From assembly GCF_002752635.1 (NCBI RefSeq), contig NZ_AYTW01000005.1:124001-188000 (forward strand): DNA of 64,000 bases. The letters run 5' to 3'. The notes beneath the pieces are model-generated. The model made no database searches. It had not been told where the DNA came from and was given only the letters and a program-made list of their open reading frames with translations. Both the position numbers and the translations under genes were made by a program. Positions 43,431 to 54,258 of this stretch are shown piece after piece. This DNA comes from Mesotoga sp. Brook.08.105.5.1. Its GTDB lineage: Bacteria; Thermotogota; Thermotogae; Petrotogales; Kosmotogaceae. How positions within the stretch are numbered: position 1 is the first letter of the stretch; the number at the start of each line of letters is the position of its first letter.

Positions 43431-44331
43431 GGTTCTGAAAGACTTCTTCATTCGAGAGAGAGCAACGGGTTTTTTCCACATAAGCGAAGATATGCCTGAC
43501 AAGAGCGTAAAGTTCAGGACGGCTATTTCGACCGTGGGGATGTTCGGACCGAAACCTGTGAAGCTCTCCAAATTTGATCTTTGGAAGAAAGAGGAGAGGA
43601 AGGCCGTTGAGGCGTTGATTTTTTCCTTAGGTGAGGAGATCGATGTTTTCATCGAGGGACGTTTGAACATAGATGTTGAGTCAGAAAAGCACATCTTCGT
43701 TCTTCCTAAGCCGTGGGAAGACGACAAGTGGCAGTTGCACACAATGAAAATTGCCAAACTTATCGGGAAAACGATCTCTAGGGCTGCTGCTGAGGTCATT
43801 TTAAGCAGAGTGGGAAAGAAAGAATTCAGAATCCTCCGTGAACTTGAAAAATTATCCGTACTCTCTCCCGAAATAGATGAGAAAACTGTTGAGAAGTTTA
43901 TCGATTTCGATATCGCTACAGAGGTTGAATTCCTTGCGGTTTGCTTCTTGAGTAATGATGAGAGTTTTCTTAGCTTCGCCAAGGAATCATCGGTTCCATT
44001 TACTTACTTCTCCTCGGTACTGGCTAAGCTTGCTATTGATTTGGGTACGATACTGGAGAAGAGAAAAGGACGAACAGGAGTGACTTGGACGGAGATAAAA
44101 GATATCTCTAGTTCGACCGGTATAGCTAGTGCAAGAGTTGCAAAACTTCTGGGGTACAGTTTTTCAAACATGAGAGAGAAGAGAGTAAATCTCAGTCTTT
44201 TGCATTCCAGGTTGTTTCTGAAGAATCTAATCGTCTTTCTTCAAGAGCTCGATGAATCAATAAAGAATGGGCAATCAAATCAGCAACTTTCGTTTTTTCA
44301 GTTAGTCGGAGAATCTTCAAACTTGAAGTAA
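43402..44331 (+). CDS. holA: Putative DNA polymerase III delta (HolA-like) subunit
   Basis: The 309-residue protein matches the clamp-loader delta subunit in outline: a RecA-like first part, then WEDDKWQLHTMKIAKLIGKT, and ISRAAAEVILSRVGKKEFR, then a helical C-terminal collar region. These resemble HolA domain II/III segments in which the linker helices precede the collar. No Walker motif is visible, as expected for delta. The assignment rests on pattern, so it is moderate. ATG 43402 overlaps the ftsI end. It lies immediately before the str operon promoter. Confidence 0.5.
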   Translation: MIYEITGDSEVLKDFFIRERATGFFHISEDMPDKSVKFRTAISTVGMFGPKPVKLSKFDLWKKEERKAVEALIFSLGEEIDVFIEGRLNIDVESEKHIFVLPKPWEDDKWQLHTMKIAKLIGKTISRAAAEVILSRVGKKEFRILRELEKLSVLSPEIDEKTVEKFIDFDIATEVEFLAVCFLSNDESFLSFAKESSVPFTYFSSVLAKLAIDLGTILEKRKGRTGVTWTEIKDISSSTGIASARVAKLLGYSFSNMREKRVNLSLLHSRLFLKNLIVFLQELDESIKNGQSNQQLSFFQLVGESSNLK

Positions 44332-44380
44332 CTCTTAGGTAACATTTTCTACCTGAAACATCCCGTTCAGCTAGCTTCAA

Positions 44381-44409
44381 TTGACAGTACCACCAGCGCA
44401 TTGTACAAT
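44381..44409 (+). promoter_or_regulatory. Strong sigmaA promoter of the str-S10-spc-alpha supercluster
   Basis: TTGACA at 44381-44386 is a perfect -35, and TACAAT at 44404-44409 is 17 bp downstream. It precedes rpsL by 42 bp, so all following ribosomal genes could be read from it. A weak hairpin (AGGTA/TACCT, 44337-44354) lies just upstream, after the holA-like stop. Confidence 0.8.
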
Positions 44410-44451
44410 TGCTTTCGGCAAAATGCTTATAAGGAGGCGAATCGCAACCAG

Positions 44452-44826
44452 ATGCCCACTATAAATCAATTGATAAGACACGGAAGGAAACAGTTGAAGC
44501 AGAAGTCTGCTTCTCCGGCTCTTGAAAACAATCCTCAGAAGCGAGGAGTCTGTGTAAGGGTCTCTACAATGACACCTAAGAAGCCGAACTCAGCTCTGAG
44601 GAAAATCGCGAGAGTACGTCTCTCAAATGGGACAGAAGTAACGGCCTACATTCCTGGTGAAGGTCACAACCTGCAGGAGCATTCCGTAGTTCTTGTGAGA
44701 GGTGGAAGAGTGAAGGACCTTCCTGGCGTAAGATACAAGATAGTGAGAGGTACTTTAGACGCTGAAGGTGTAGCGAACAGGAAGCAGTCGAGAAGTCGAT
44801 ATGGCGCCAAGAGGCCGAAGAAATAA
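44452..44826 (+). CDS. rpsL: 30S ribosomal protein S12
   Basis: S12 sits at the decoding centre. The 124-residue protein shows the conserved [11 protein letters not shown] start, [20 protein letters not shown] and the [18 protein letters not shown] loop that holds classical streptomycin-resistance positions (Lys and Pro are wild-type here). The start is ATG 44452 by homology; the SD AAGGAGG is 14 bases upstream, a longer gap than for its neighbours. Confidence 0.97.
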   Translation: MPTINQLIRHGRKQLKQKSASPALENNPQKRGVCVRVSTMTPKKPNSALRKIARVRLSNGTEVTAYIPGEGHNLQEHSVVLVRGGRVKDLPGVRYKIVRGTLDAEGVANRKQSRSRYGAKRPKK

Positions 44827-44840
44827 GGAGGCAGTTCTAG

Positions 44841-45308
44841 ATGAGAAGACGTCAGTCTGAGAAGAGAGAAGTAGTACTTGATCCAATCTACAATGACGCA
44901 GTAGTAACAAGATTAATCAACAAGATAATGATTGATGGAAAGAAGAGCAAGGCAGAAGCAACGGTATATGGAGCACTCGAAGCTCTCTCTGAGAGAACTA
45001 AGCAGCCCCCGATGGAGGCATTTAAGAAAGCTCTTAACAACGTGAAGCCTCTTTTGGAAGTAAGGCCAAGAAGAGTTGGGGGGTCTACATATCAGATACC
45101 TTTCGAAGTTCCTGAAAGACGTGCAGTTGCGCTTGCGATAAGATGGATAGTAACATCCGCTAGGTCGAAGTCGGGCAAACCACTCAAAGAGAAGCTCGCT
45201 TTGGAACTTGTTGACGCATACAATGGACAGGGAAACGCAGTTAAGAAGAGAGAAGACGTGCACAGAATGGCGGAGGCTGGAAAGGCTTACGCTCATTTCA
45301 GATGGTAG
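44841..45308 (+). CDS. rpsG: 30S ribosomal protein S7
   Basis: S7 is the assembly initiator of the 30S head and contacts E-site tRNA. The 155-residue protein begins [18 protein letters not shown] and has [20 protein letters not shown], typical of the family. ATG 44841 follows AAGGAGGC. It lies 14 bp after rpsL, in the usual rpsL-rpsG-fusA-tuf order. Confidence 0.97.
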   Translation: MRRRQSEKREVVLDPIYNDAVVTRLINKIMIDGKKSKAEATVYGALEALSERTKQPPMEAFKKALNNVKPLLEVRPRRVGGSTYQIPFEVPERRAVALAIRWIVTSARSKSGKPLKEKLALELVDAYNGQGNAVKKREDVHRMAEAGKAYAHFRW

Positions 45309-45333
45309 AGGCAGTTCGGCAGGAGGAAGGATA

Positions 45334-47406
45334 GTGAAAGAGAGAGTCACGACCCTAGAAAAGACCCGAAACATAGGAATAATGGCTCATATAGACGCGG
45401 GTAAGACAACTACCACCGAGCGTATTCTCTTCTATACTGGAAAAAATTACAAGCTCGGTAGTGTTGACGAAGGTACCGCAACAATGGATTGGATGGACCA
45501 GGAGAAGGAAAGAGGCATCACTATCACTTCTGCAGCAACTACAGCATTTTGGAAGGATTATCGGATTAATATTATTGATACACCCGGGCACGTTGACTTT
45601 ACGGTTGAGGTCGAAAGATCGTTGAGGGTTCTTGACGGCGCCGTTGCCGTGTTTGACGCTCAGGCTGGAGTAGAGCCGCAGTCCGAGACAGTTTGGAGAC
45701 AGGCAGACAAATATCATGTCCCTAGAATTGCCTTCATGAACAAGATGGATAAAATCGGAGCTGATTTCAAGGCGGCAGTTGATTCCATGATTGCTAAATT
45801 GAAGGCCAACCCCGTGGCAATTCAGCTCCCAATTGGTTCTGAGGCAAACTTCGAAGGCGTTATTGACCTTGTCGAGATGAAAGCGTTTCGATGGACTAAC
45901 CAAAACGGGACGGAATACGGAGTCTCCATGATACCTGAGAGTATGCTGAACGAGGTGGAAGAGGCTCGTGAAGATCTGGTTACTCACGTCGCTGAGTTTG
46001 ATGAAGAACTCATGGAGTTATATATAGAGGGTAAGGATCTTCCGTCAGATAGAATGAAAGCGGCAATAAGGAAAGCTACTCTTGCGGGACTATTGACTCC
46101 GGTTCTCTGTGGATCTGCCTTTAAGAACAAGGGGATTCAGCTGCTGCTCGATGCTGTTGTCGATTACCTGCCATCGCCGAAGGATCTACCCCCCGTAATA
46201 GGAGAGTTAATTGACAGTGGAAATGAAATTGAGGTTCACCCGGACGAGAACGGACCCTTTGTTGCATTGGCTTTCAAGATAATGGTTGATCCATTTGTTG
46301 GAAAATTGACCTTTTTAAGGGTGTATTCAGGTTCTCTAGAGAAGGGATCATACGTAATTAACGCAAACAAGAACGTCAAGGAGAGGATTTCCAGACTACT
46401 ATTTATGCATGCAGATAAGAGAGAAGAGGTTGACTATATACGTGCCGGGGATATAGTTGCAGTCGTTGGTTTAAAGAATACCATGACCGGAGAAACAGTG
46501 GGTCGTGCTGATGAAAAGATTATCTTGGAGAAGATCGAGTTTCCGGAACCTGTAATCTCGATTGCGATAGAACCACAGACTAAAGATGATGCTTCTAAGC
46601 TGAGTAAAGCGCTTTTTGCTCTCGTAGAGGAGGATCCTTCCCTTAGGAGTTATGTTGACACCGAGATGGGAGAGACGATCTTGTCGGGAATGGGGGAACT
46701 TCATCTTGAGGTAATTGTTGAGAGAATCAAGAGAGAGTTCAACGTTGGCCTAAGGGTTGGAAACCCACAGGTCGCTTATCGAGAGACAATAAGAGCGAAA
46801 GCCATTGGTGAAGCGAAGTATATAAGACAGACCGGTGGCAAGGGTCAGTACGGGCATGTGATCTTAAGTGTTGAGCCCATCACTGACAAGAATTCCAACT
46901 TCGTTTTTGAAGACAGTACGGTTGGCGGAACAATTCCGAGGGAGTTCATAAAGCCTGTTGAGCGTGGAGTCAGAGAAGCGATGGATTCGGGATTTCTTGC
47001 TGGTTACCCAATGGTCAACGTGAAAGTTTCTTTGCTGGACGGTTCTTACCATGAAGTGGATTCTTCGGAGATTGCTTTCAGTATTGCTGGATCGATGGCC
47101 TTCAAAGAAGCTGTACGCAAAGCGAGTCCTTCTTTGCTTGAACCGATAATGGCTGTAGAGATTAATACGCCTGAAGAATATATGGGAGACTTGATTGCTG
47201 ATCTGAATTCCAGGCGAGCCAAGATTGAGGGTTTCGAGACCAGGGCTGGTCTCAAGATTATTAAGGCTCACGTTCCTCTTTCCGAGCTTTTCGGTTATGC
47301 GACAGTTTGCAGATCCCTCTCGCAGGGAAGAGCAATCCACATTATTCAGTTCTCCCACTATTCGGAAGTTCCAGTGAAAATTGCAGATAAGATTCTTGGA
47401 AGATAG
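45334..47406 (+). CDS. fusA: Elongation factor G
   Basis: EF-G catalyses translocation. The 690-residue GTPase has G1 [16 protein letters not shown]2 [12 protein letters not shown]3 [13 protein letters not shown]4 [10 protein letters not shown] and the G5 region, then domains II-V. The start is GTG 45334 after AGGAGGAAGG; the longer frame overlaps rpsG by 101 bases and is not needed. Length matches the family. Confidence 0.97.
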   Translation: MKERVTTLEKTRNIGIMAHIDAGKTTTTERILFYTGKNYKLGSVDEGTATMDWMDQEKERGITITSAATTAFWKDYRINIIDTPGHVDFTVEVERSLRVLDGAVAVFDAQAGVEPQSETVWRQADKYHVPRIAFMNKMDKIGADFKAAVDSMIAKLKANPVAIQLPIGSEANFEGVIDLVEMKAFRWTNQNGTEYGVSMIPESMLNEVEEAREDLVTHVAEFDEELMELYIEGKDLPSDRMKAAIRKATLAGLLTPVLCGSAFKNKGIQLLLDAVVDYLPSPKDLPPVIGELIDSGNEIEVHPDENGPFVALAFKIMVDPFVGKLTFLRVYSGSLEKGSYVINANKNVKERISRLLFMHADKREEVDYIRAGDIVAVVGLKNTMTGETVGRADEKIILEKIEFPEPVISIAIEPQTKDDASKLSKALFALVEEDPSLRSYVDTEMGETILSGMGELHLEVIVERIKREFNVGLRVGNPQVAYRETIRAKAIGEAKYIRQTGGKGQYGHVILSVEPITDKNSNFVFEDSTVGGTIPREFIKPVERGVREAMDSGFLAGYPMVNVKVSLLDGSYHEVDSSEIAFSIAGSMAFKEAVRKASPSLLEPIMAVEINTPEEYMGDLIADLNSRRAKIEGFETRAGLKIIKAHVPLSELFGYATVCRSLSQGRAIHIIQFSHYSEVPVKIADKILGR

Positions 47407-47439
47407 AGATCCCAAATAAGTTTTTGGAGGAGGGAAACC

Positions 47440-48636
47440 ATGGCTAAGGAAAAATTTGAACGTTCAAAACCACATCTTAACATCGGTACGATTGGACACA
47501 TTGACCACGGTAAGACTACTCTTACTGCGGCAATTACAAAGAGTCTGGCATTCAAGGGTCTTGCTGACTTCTCCCCGTTTGACTCAATTGACAAGGCGCC
47601 GGAGGAAAAAGCAAGAGGAATCACAATCAACGTTGCTCATATCGAGTACCAGACTGACAAAAGGCATTACGCCCACATCGACTGTCCAGGTCACGCTGAC
47701 TATATCAAGAACATGATCACCGGAGCCGCTCAGATGGACGGGGCTATTCTTGTTGTCGCTGCTACTGACGGTGTCATGCCTCAGACGAGGGAACACGTTC
47801 TCCTTGCGAGACAGGTCAACGTTCCCGCAATGGTGGTGTACATAAACAAGGTCGACGCAGTCGACGATGAAGAATTGGTCGAACTGGTTGAGGAAGAAGT
47901 AAGAGAGCTTCTTTCCTCCTATGAGTTCCCTGGTGACGAGCTTCCAGTTATCAAGGGCTCTGCGCTGAAGGCACTTGAAGCAGATAGTCCAAATGAATGG
48001 ACAGAGAGCATATACGAGCTGATGAATGCCTGCGACGATTACTTCCCGGAGCCTGTCAGAGAAACTGACAAGCCATTCCTCATGCCAGTGGAGGATATCT
48101 TCACCATTACAGGAAGAGGAACGGTAGTTACTGGAAGAATCGAGCGCGGAGCTGTTCATGTCGGTGATGAAGTTGAGATAATTGGACTTTCCTATGAGAC
48201 GAAGAAGACAGTATGTACCGGTGTGGAAATGTTCAGAAAACTCCTTGATGAGGGGCAGGCCGGCGACAATATCGGGGCACTTCTGAGAGGTGTGGCAAAG
48301 GAAGAAGTCAAGAGAGGGCAGGTACTTGCAAAACCAGGATCAATAACACCTCACAAGAAATTCACTGCAAACGTCTATGTTCTGAAGAAGGAAGAGGGAG
48401 GTCGCCATTCTCCGTTTACAAAGGGTTACAGGCCTCAGTTCTTCATTAAGACAGCAGACGTTACTGGAGAAATCGCGGATCTTCCCGAGGGTGTCGAAAT
48501 GGTTATTCCTGGCGATAACGTTGAAATGACTATCCAGCTTATCTACCCCGTTGCGATTGAAAAGGGTTTGAGATTTGCAATCCGTGAGGGTGGCAGGACA
48601 GTTGGCGCCGGAGTCGTCAGCTCAATAATTGAGTGA
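47440..48636 (+). CDS. tuf: Elongation factor Tu
   Basis: EF-Tu carries aminoacyl-tRNA to the ribosome. The 398-residue protein has G1 [16 protein letters not shown] (Ile replaces the usual Val), the switch I/effector [21 protein letters not shown]3 [20 protein letters not shown], and G4 NKVDAVDD. Domains II and III are complete. GGAGGAGGGA precedes ATG 47440. A hairpin (48651-48679) lies between it and rpsJ. Confidence 0.97.
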   Translation: MAKEKFERSKPHLNIGTIGHIDHGKTTLTAAITKSLAFKGLADFSPFDSIDKAPEEKARGITINVAHIEYQTDKRHYAHIDCPGHADYIKNMITGAAQMDGAILVVAATDGVMPQTREHVLLARQVNVPAMVVYINKVDAVDDEELVELVEEEVRELLSSYEFPGDELPVIKGSALKALEADSPNEWTESIYELMNACDDYFPEPVRETDKPFLMPVEDIFTITGRGTVVTGRIERGAVHVGDEVEIIGLSYETKKTVCTGVEMFRKLLDEGQAGDNIGALLRGVAKEEVKRGQVLAKPGSITPHKKFTANVYVLKKEEGGRHSPFTKGYRPQFFIKTADVTGEIADLPEGVEMVIPGDNVEMTIQLIYPVAIEKGLRFAIREGGRTVGAGVVSSIIE

Positions 48637-48650
48637 TTAACGGTCTTTCC

Positions 48651-48679
48651 AGGAGAAGGGGGAGTAATCTCCCTTCCCT
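48651..48679 (+). promoter_or_regulatory. Interrupted hairpin between tuf and rpsJ
   Basis: GGGAG and CTCCC (stem with a TAAT loop) extend outward through bulges to GAA/TTC and AGG/CCT, about 11 base pairs in all. No T-run follows, so it may be a partial attenuator, an mRNA-processing or stability element, or chance. It sits in the largest gap (70 bp) inside the supercluster. Confidence 0.4.
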
Positions 48680-48706
48680 GTTAACAGAAGGAGGGAACAT
48701 TTAGGC

Positions 48707-49015
48707 ATGGCCAAGCAAAAAATCAGGATTCGCTTGAAGGCTTACGATCATAAACTGCTTGACTTGTCGGCCAAGAAAATTGTCGAAGCTGTAAAGCTCA
48801 CCAATGCTAAGGTATCGGGTCCGGTGCCATTGCCAACGGAGAGGACGCTCTACACTGTTCTAACTTCGCCACACAAGTTCAAGGATGCAAGAGAGCAGTT
48901 TGAGAAGCTAGTTCATAAGAGGTTGATTGAGATCCTAGATCCTACACCAAAGACGATAGATTCTCTTATGAAAGTCGACCTCCCCGCGGGTGTAGACGTG
49001 GAGATTAAACTGTAA
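48707..49015 (+). CDS. rpsJ: 30S ribosomal protein S10
   Basis: S10 also forms NusE in transcription antitermination with NusB. The 102-residue protein has [20 protein letters not shown] and [16 protein letters not shown], the family signatures. It starts at ATG 48707 after AAGGAGGGA and opens the S10 part of the cluster. Confidence 0.97.
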   Translation: MAKQKIRIRLKAYDHKLLDLSAKKIVEAVKLTNAKVSGPVPLPTERTLYTVLTSPHKFKDAREQFEKLVHKRLIEILDPTPKTIDSLMKVDLPAGVDVEIKL

Positions 49016-49037
49016 AGAGACTTCGGAGGTGTGATAG

Positions 49038-49670
49038 ATGAAAGGTATATTGGGTAGAAAACTCGGTATGACAACTATATACAAAGATGGAAAAGCCTTC
49101 GGAGTTACCGTAGTGAAAGCCGGTCCATGTACAGTAGTACAGAAAAAGACGAGTGAAGGTGGCGAATACGACGCCGTTCAAGTTGGATTCGAAGAGCTTA
49201 CACCGGAAAGAGCAAAGAAAATACTTACAAAGCCTCTGGTGAAAAAGTTTGAAGCAGCAAAGGTCAAACCACATAGAGTTCTCAAAGAGTTCAAGTTTGG
49301 TAACGTCAATGACTTCAATGTTGGTGATATCATAGAAGTCGGCGTCTTTTCTGAAGGCGAGAAGGTAGATGTGACTGGATTTTCGAAGGGGAGAGGTTTT
49401 TCCGGCGCGATGAAGAGATGGAACTTTAGAGGCGGAGAGGCTTCTCATGGTTCGAAATTCCACAGAGAGCTAGGTTCAGTAGGTAACCACACTGATCCGG
49501 CGAAGATCTGGAAGGGCAAGAAGATGCCCGGTCAGTACGGTAACGAAAAGAAGACAGTAAAGAATCTAACCGTAGTAAAAGTCGATGCAGAGAATGGACT
49601 CTTAGCCATTTATGGCGCAGTTCCAGGAGCGAGGGGCGGCCTCTTAATAATCAAGAGCGCAAACAGATAG
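49038..49670 (+). CDS. rplC: 50S ribosomal protein L3
   Basis: L3 binds near the peptidyl-transferase centre and is an early assembly protein. The 210-residue protein begins [20 protein letters not shown] and has [19 protein letters not shown] followed by [15 protein letters not shown], as in all bacterial L3. ATG 49038 follows GGAGGTGTGAT. Confidence 0.97.
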   Translation: MKGILGRKLGMTTIYKDGKAFGVTVVKAGPCTVVQKKTSEGGEYDAVQVGFEELTPERAKKILTKPLVKKFEAAKVKPHRVLKEFKFGNVNDFNVGDIIEVGVFSEGEKVDVTGFSKGRGFSGAMKRWNFRGGEASHGSKFHRELGSVGNHTDPAKIWKGKKMPGQYGNEKKTVKNLTVVKVDAENGLLAIYGAVPGARGGLLIIKSANR

Positions 49671-49702
49671 CCCCGAAAATGTGTTGGAAGGAGGACGCAA
49701 CA

Positions 49703-50383
49703 ATGGCTCAAGCCGACGTTGTGAATATGGCCGGCCAGAAAGTTGGCACAGTAGAACTGAGTGAAAGCGTTTTTAACGTTGAACCTAACAAGGATCTGAT
49801 GTACAGATACGTTAATATGCAGCTTTCAGGCAGACGTGCCGGACTGGCTTCGGCGAAGACAAGATCAGAGGTTAGGGGCGGGGGAAGAAAACCCTGGGCC
49901 CAGAAACACACAGGAAGAGCCAGAGTCGGTTCAACCAGAAGTCCACTCTGGAGGCACGGTGGAGTGATTCATGGACCGAAGCCAAAAGACTGGTCGTTCA
50001 ATATGACCAAGAAAATGAAGAAGGTTGCGCTACGATCAGTTCTAAGTATCAGACTCAATGAAGGCAATTTAATTGTGTTGGATGATCTCAAATTCGACAA
50101 ACCAAAGACGAAGCAGCTCAGGGAGGTCTTGAGTAACCTTGGACTCGATAAGTCGCAGAAGACGCTCTTCGTTCTGCCGTGGCAGAAGGATGAGTATCAG
50201 AACGTTAGACTCTCCGGGAAAAACATCTATGGCGTGAAGGTAATAATCGCAGACAATCCCGGAAATACAGCCGTCACCAGTAAGGCGAATATCGACGGGC
50301 TTAACGTCTACGACATAGTAAATCATGAAAAGCTTGTGATCACTACTGATCTTGTTCGTAAGATCGAGGAGGTGCTCGGGTAA
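49703..50383 (+). CDS. rplD: 50S ribosomal protein L4
   Basis: L4 lines the exit tunnel with L22. The 226-residue protein contains [20 protein letters not shown] and [19 protein letters not shown], the tunnel-loop sequence of L4. The start is ATG 49703 ([11 protein letters not shown]) after AAGGAGGA; a frame from 49679 lies before the SD. It is slightly longer than E. coli L4 (201). The stop overlaps the rplW start (TAATG). Confidence 0.95.
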   Translation: MAQADVVNMAGQKVGTVELSESVFNVEPNKDLMYRYVNMQLSGRRAGLASAKTRSEVRGGGRKPWAQKHTGRARVGSTRSPLWRHGGVIHGPKPKDWSFNMTKKMKKVALRSVLSIRLNEGNLIVLDDLKFDKPKTKQLREVLSNLGLDKSQKTLFVLPWQKDEYQNVRLSGKNIYGVKVIIADNPGNTAVTSKANIDGLNVYDIVNHEKLVITTDLVRKIEEVLG

Positions 50384-50682
50384 TGACTGAAAAGAAGTAT
50401 TACGGAGACGTTCTCCTCAGACCGTTGATCACTGAAAAGACAGTTGCTTCTGGTGAATTGAACAAGTACATTTTTGAGGTTCATAGAGATGCCAATAAGC
50501 AGACAGTCAAAGACGCCGTTGAGAAGCTTTTCAATGTGAAGGTTAAACAGGTAAATATCATGAACATGAAGGGAAAACCAAAGAAGCGCGGTGTCTTTGT
50601 TGGCAAGTCGAGGTCCTGGAAGAAAGCAATCGTTACGCTTGTGACTGGATACAGGATTAAAGAACTCGAAGGCCAACACTAA
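50383..50682 (+). CDS. rplW: 50S ribosomal protein L23
   Basis: L23 sits at the tunnel exit and is the docking site for trigger factor (tig at 14.2 kb). The 99-residue protein has DVLLRPLITEKTVASGELNK, VKQVNIMNMKGKPKKRG and KKAIVTLVTG, as expected. ATG 50383 overlaps the rplD stop. Confidence 0.96.
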   Translation: MTEKKYYGDVLLRPLITEKTVASGELNKYIFEVHRDANKQTVKDAVEKLFNVKVKQVNIMNMKGKPKKRGVFVGKSRSWKKAIVTLVTGYRIKELEGQH

Positions 50683-50698
50683 GGTGAGGTGAGATGAT

Positions 50699-51526
50699 AT
50701 GGCATTGAGAAAGTTTAATCCCGTCACCAAAAGCAGACGGTTTATGCTTCTTCCAGACTTCAAGGAAGTTACAAAGACTGAACCGGAAAAGTCTCTTCTG
50801 GAGCCAATCAACAAGAACGCGGGTAGAAACCATCATGGAAGGATAACTGTTAGACATCAGGGTGGCGGAACCAAAAAGCGTTACAGGGTTATCGATTTCA
50901 AGAGAGACAAGATAGGTATTCCTGCGAAAGTCGTATCGATAGAGTATGACCCGAACAGAACGGCGAGGATTGCTCTTCTCCAATACATCGACGGTGAGAA
51001 GAGATACATGCTGGCTCCGAAGGGTTTGAAGGTCGGAGATGGTATTCAGAACGGCGACCAGGCTGAAATTTCAGTTGGAAATTCAATGCCACTGGAGCGA
51101 ATACCGGTCGGCACGATCGTGCATAACGTTGAGTTTATACCAGGCAAGGGCGGCCAGATTGCGAGAGCTGCGGGTACCTACGCACAGCTAATGGCAAAAG
51201 AGGGAAGATACGCTCTTCTTAGGATGCCGTCTGGTGAGTTGAGAAGAGTAGTTGTGAAATGCATGGCAACTATCGGCATGGTCGGAAATGAAGAACACTC
51301 GAATGAGGTCCATGGAAAAGCAGGTAGAAAGAGATGGCTTGGAGTTAGACCGTCGGTCAGAGGCATGACGATGAACCCGGTCGATCACCCGATGGGTGGA
51401 GGAGAAGGGCGTTCTAAGGGACACCTTCCTCAGAGCCCCTGGGGCCAGCCGGCCAGAGGTTACAAGACAAGGAAGAACAAGAAGCCTTCAGATAACCTCA
51501 TAGTGAAGCGCAGGAACCAGAATTGA
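50699..51526 (+). CDS. rplB: 50S ribosomal protein L2
   Basis: L2 is one of the most conserved 50S proteins and is needed for peptidyl transfer. The 275-residue protein has [20 protein letters not shown], the [20 protein letters not shown] segment, and the C-terminal [20 protein letters not shown] containing the functionally important His. GAGGTGAGATGAT precedes ATG 50699. Confidence 0.97.
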   Translation: MALRKFNPVTKSRRFMLLPDFKEVTKTEPEKSLLEPINKNAGRNHHGRITVRHQGGGTKKRYRVIDFKRDKIGIPAKVVSIEYDPNRTARIALLQYIDGEKRYMLAPKGLKVGDGIQNGDQAEISVGNSMPLERIPVGTIVHNVEFIPGKGGQIARAAGTYAQLMAKEGRYALLRMPSGELRRVVVKCMATIGMVGNEEHSNEVHGKAGRKRWLGVRPSVRGMTMNPVDHPMGGGEGRSKGHLPQSPWGQPARGYKTRKNKKPSDNLIVKRRNQN

Positions 51527-51545
51527 TCAGGGGGTGTAGTTGAAG

Positions 51546-51830
51546 ATGTCGAGATCTAAGAAGAAAGGCCCATACGTACACCCGAGTCTCTTGAAAAAGA
51601 TTAGAGAGCTGAATGAAAAGGGAGAAAAGAAACCCATAAAGACTTGGAGCAGGGCGTCCATGATTCTTCCTGAAATGATCGGACACACAATAGCTGTCTA
51701 CAACGGGATGAAGCATATACCTGTTTACATTTCAGAGAATATGATTGGTCACAGACTGGGTGAGTTCTCTCCCACCAGGAGGTTCGGTGGGCATGCCGAT
51801 AAGAAAAGCAAGAAGGGTGAAGTAAGATGA
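51546..51830 (+). CDS. rpsS: 30S ribosomal protein S19
   Basis: S19 is a head protein of the 30S subunit. The 94-residue protein starts [17 protein letters not shown] and contains [19 protein letters not shown] and [19 protein letters not shown]. The start is ATG 51546 (SD GGGGGTG, nine bases); the TTG at 51540 is too close to the SD. The stop overlaps the region of the rplV leader. Confidence 0.96.
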   Translation: MSRSKKKGPYVHPSLLKKIRELNEKGEKKPIKTWSRASMILPEMIGHTIAVYNGMKHIPVYISENMIGHRLGEFSPTRRFGGHADKKSKKGEVR

Positions 51831-51844
51831 GGGAGGGTGCTGAG

Positions 51845-52279
51845 ATGGCGCAGGCTACGCAGAGAGATAAGCGTTCTGTTTTCCATAGGAAGCGCAAAGA
51901 AGAAGCAGCAGCAACTCCTGTCACTCAGGCAAAGGCAGTTGCGAAGTTTGTCAGAATCTCCCCTAGAAAGGCGAGATCAGTTGTCAACGCAATAAGAAAT
52001 AAGGAAGTGGGCGAGGCTTTTCAGATTCTAGAGTTCTCACCAAAAAAGGCCTCCCGTTTGGTTTACAAAGTTCTGCGCTCTGCAGTAGCAAATGCAGAGA
52101 ACAATTTTGGACTGAATATCGATAGTCTCTATGTTGAAAAAGCTGTAGTTGATGACGGTCCGAGAATGAAGCGATTGTGGCCGCGAGGTAGAGGAAGAGC
52201 AGATATTCAGCAGAAAAGATTTAGCCACATAACCGTTGTTGTAGCAAACCGCGAAGAAACTAGCAATCCTCAGGAGTGA
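51845..52279 (+). CDS. rplV: 50S ribosomal protein L22
   Basis: L22 forms the tunnel constriction with L4. The 144-residue protein has an extended N terminus ([20 protein letters not shown]), then [20 protein letters not shown] and the tunnel hairpin [19 protein letters not shown]. The start is ATG 51845 after GGGAGGGTGCTGAG; the upstream ATG 51827 overlaps rpsS and lies before that SD. Confidence 0.94.
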   Translation: MAQATQRDKRSVFHRKRKEEAAATPVTQAKAVAKFVRISPRKARSVVNAIRNKEVGEAFQILEFSPKKASRLVYKVLRSAVANAENNFGLNIDSLYVEKAVVDDGPRMKRLWPRGRGRADIQQKRFSHITVVVANREETSNPQE

Positions 52280-52289
52280 GGTGACATAA

Positions 52290-52919
52290 GTGGGTCAGAA
52301 GGTACATCCTTATGGATTCAGGCTTGGTGTAAGTAAAGATTGGAAAGCCCGATGGATTAACGAGAGGAACTACAAAGAATATCTACTCGAAGATCTTAAG
52401 ATAAGGGACTTTCTTAAGAAGAATTACATGGCTGCCGGAGTTTCCGACATTTACATCGAAAGGCCGGAGCCAGGTAAGGTGGTTATTACCATCAAGTGCG
52501 CCAGACCTGGTGTGATGATTGGAAAGAAAGGCAGTGAAGTGAAGCTGCTAAGGCAGCGGCTGGAGAAGCTTATAACCAGGCAGTTCCAGCTGAATATCGA
52601 AGAAGTGAAAACACCCGAGACCGATGCGATTCTTGTTGCTGAGGATATTGCGTCAAGAATTGAGAAGAGAGCTTCTTATAAGAGAGCCATGAAGAGAGCG
52701 ATATTCACTGCAATGAGAAAGGGAGCTAAAGGTATCAAGATAATGGTTTCCGGAAGACTGAACGGAGCTGATATTGCCAGGACAGAGTGGTACCTGGAAG
52801 GAAGACTTCCTCTCCAGACCCTCAGAGCTGATCTGGACTACGGTTACACCACAGCCTTTACTAAGATGGGAATAATCGGAGTGAAGGTATGGATCTACAA
52901 AGGCGACGTACAGGTGTAA
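52290..52919 (+). CDS. rpsC: 30S ribosomal protein S3
   Basis: S3 lies at the mRNA entry channel and contributes to helicase activity. The 209-residue protein has [20 protein letters not shown], the KH domain [20 protein letters not shown] and [23 protein letters not shown] 52290 follows GAGGTGA. Length is normal. Confidence 0.97.
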   Translation: MGQKVHPYGFRLGVSKDWKARWINERNYKEYLLEDLKIRDFLKKNYMAAGVSDIYIERPEPGKVVITIKCARPGVMIGKKGSEVKLLRQRLEKLITRQFQLNIEEVKTPETDAILVAEDIASRIEKRASYKRAMKRAIFTAMRKGAKGIKIMVSGRLNGADIARTEWYLEGRLPLQTLRADLDYGYTTAFTKMGIIGVKVWIYKGDVQV

Positions 52920-52943
52920 TTGCAAGAGGGGAGGTAGTTCATA

Positions 52944-53369
52944 ATGTTAATGCCCAAAAGGGTAAAATACAGGAAGCAACAAAGAGGTAAGATGAACGGC
53001 AAGGCAAAAGGCGGGACAATCGTTCACTTTGGTGAATGGGGAATAAAGGCTCTCGAACCACACTGGATAACTGCTCAGCAGATCGAGTCCTGCCGAATTG
53101 CGATTACGAGAACACTTAAGAGGAATGGTAATCTCTGGATTCGAATCTTCCCTGACAAACCTATTACATCAAAAGGTATTGGCGTGAGAATGGGGAAGGG
53201 AAAGGGAGATGTCGAAGGCTGGGTAGCTGTCGTGAAGCCCGGGAAGATCATGTTCGAAATAGGAGGAGTGCCTGACCAGCTTGCGAAAGAGGCTCTCGAA
53301 AAAGCTGCTTCTAAGTTACCTATCAGAACAAAGATAGTACCGAGGTATCAGATAGGAGGTGAGCTCTGA
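52944..53369 (+). CDS. rplP: 50S ribosomal protein L16
   Basis: L16 contacts the A-site tRNA elbow. The 141-residue protein shows [40 protein letters not shown] and [20 protein letters not shown]. The ATG at 52944 has GGGAGGTAG upstream. The stop overlaps the rpmC start (TGATG). Confidence 0.97.
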   Translation: MLMPKRVKYRKQQRGKMNGKAKGGTIVHFGEWGIKALEPHWITAQQIESCRIAITRTLKRNGNLWIRIFPDKPITSKGIGVRMGKGKGDVEGWVAVVKPGKIMFEIGGVPDQLAKEALEKAASKLPIRTKIVPRYQIGGEL

Positions 53370-53569
53370 TGAAAGCAGTCGAACTTCAAAAGTTCACCGA
53401 TGAAGAACTCACTCAGATGCTCGAAGATTCAAAAAGAAAGCTGATGGACCTCAGGTTCCAGCTGGAAATGAACAGGTTGAAGAACCATTCCCAGATAACT
53501 GTAGTAAAGCGCGACATAGCCAGGATAAAGACTATCCTTCGCGGTCGTGAGCTGGGGATAAGGAGGTAG
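53369..53569 (+). CDS. rpmC: 50S ribosomal protein L29
   Basis: L29 sits beside L23 at the tunnel exit. The 66-residue helical protein has FTDEELTQMLEDSKRKLMDL and NHSQITVVKRDIARIKTILR, the family pattern. It overlaps rplP at the start. Confidence 0.95.
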   Translation: MKAVELQKFTDEELTQMLEDSKRKLMDLRFQLEMNRLKNHSQITVVKRDIARIKTILRGRELGIRR

Positions 53570-53575
53570 TCCGCC

Positions 53576-53881
53576 ATGCCAAGAAAGACACTAGTAGGAA
53601 CGGTAGTAAGTGACAAGATGGATAAAACGATTGTAGTAAGTGTAACAAGAACGCATATACATCCCTTCTATGGGAAGACGATGAAAACTACTAAGAAGTA
53701 TCACGCAGATGATCCCAATGGTCTTGCTGGAATGGGAGACACAGTAGAGATCGAGGAATGCAGACCGTTGAGCAAGATGAAGAAATTCAGACTTGTCAAG
53801 GTTTTGAAGAAGGATATTTATACAGGAGAAATTTCTGAGACTCCCGAGGCCGTTGAAGGCTCCGGAGGTGACCAGAAATGA
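53576..53881 (+). CDS. rpsQ: 30S ribosomal protein S17
   Basis: S17 is an OB-fold protein that binds 16S rRNA early in assembly. The 101-residue protein begins [20 protein letters not shown] and has [20 protein letters not shown]. Its C-terminal tail is about 15 residues longer than that of E. coli and acidic. It starts at ATG 53576 and overlaps rplN by four bases. Confidence 0.95.
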   Translation: MPRKTLVGTVVSDKMDKTIVVSVTRTHIHPFYGKTMKTTKKYHADDPNGLAGMGDTVEIEECRPLSKMKKFRLVKVLKKDIYTGEISETPEAVEGSGGDQK

Positions 53882-54246
53882 TCCAGTCTGAATCTTACCT
53901 GAAGGTCGCCGACAATTCCGGTGCGAGAATGATTAAGGTCATTCAGGTTACCGGTGGTTACAGAAAGAGATCGGGAACCATTGGTGACATAGTAGTTGCT
54001 GCAGTGAGGGATGTGGCGCCGAACACAGATTTCAAGAAGGGCGATATAGTGAGGGCCGTTCTTGTTAGAACGGCGAAGGAGATTCGCAGACCAGACGGTA
54101 CCTACATTCGCTTCGATGACAATGCTGCGGTGATTATTGACAAGCAGAACCAGCCCAGAGGAACACGCGTCTTTGGACCTGTTGCTAGAGAAATAAGGGA
54201 TAAGGGATTCTCCAAGATAGCTTCTCTAGCCCAGGAAGTCTGGTGA
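53878..54246 (+). CDS. rplN: 50S ribosomal protein L14
   Basis: L14 contributes to intersubunit bridges B5 and B8. The 122-residue protein has [40 protein letters not shown] and [20 protein letters not shown], all strongly conserved. ATG 53878 overlaps the rpsQ stop (ATGA). Confidence 0.97.
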   Translation: MIQSESYLKVADNSGARMIKVIQVTGGYRKRSGTIGDIVVAAVRDVAPNTDFKKGDIVRAVLVRTAKEIRRPDGTYIRFDDNAAVIIDKQNQPRGTRVFGPVAREIRDKGFSKIASLAQEVW

Positions 54247-54258
54247 GGAGTGACGCAA

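Noticed and set aside
50323-50814. 163-codon leftward frame across rplW/rplB
   Set aside because: Antisense to highly conserved ribosomal genes; composition reflects the complement of those genes.
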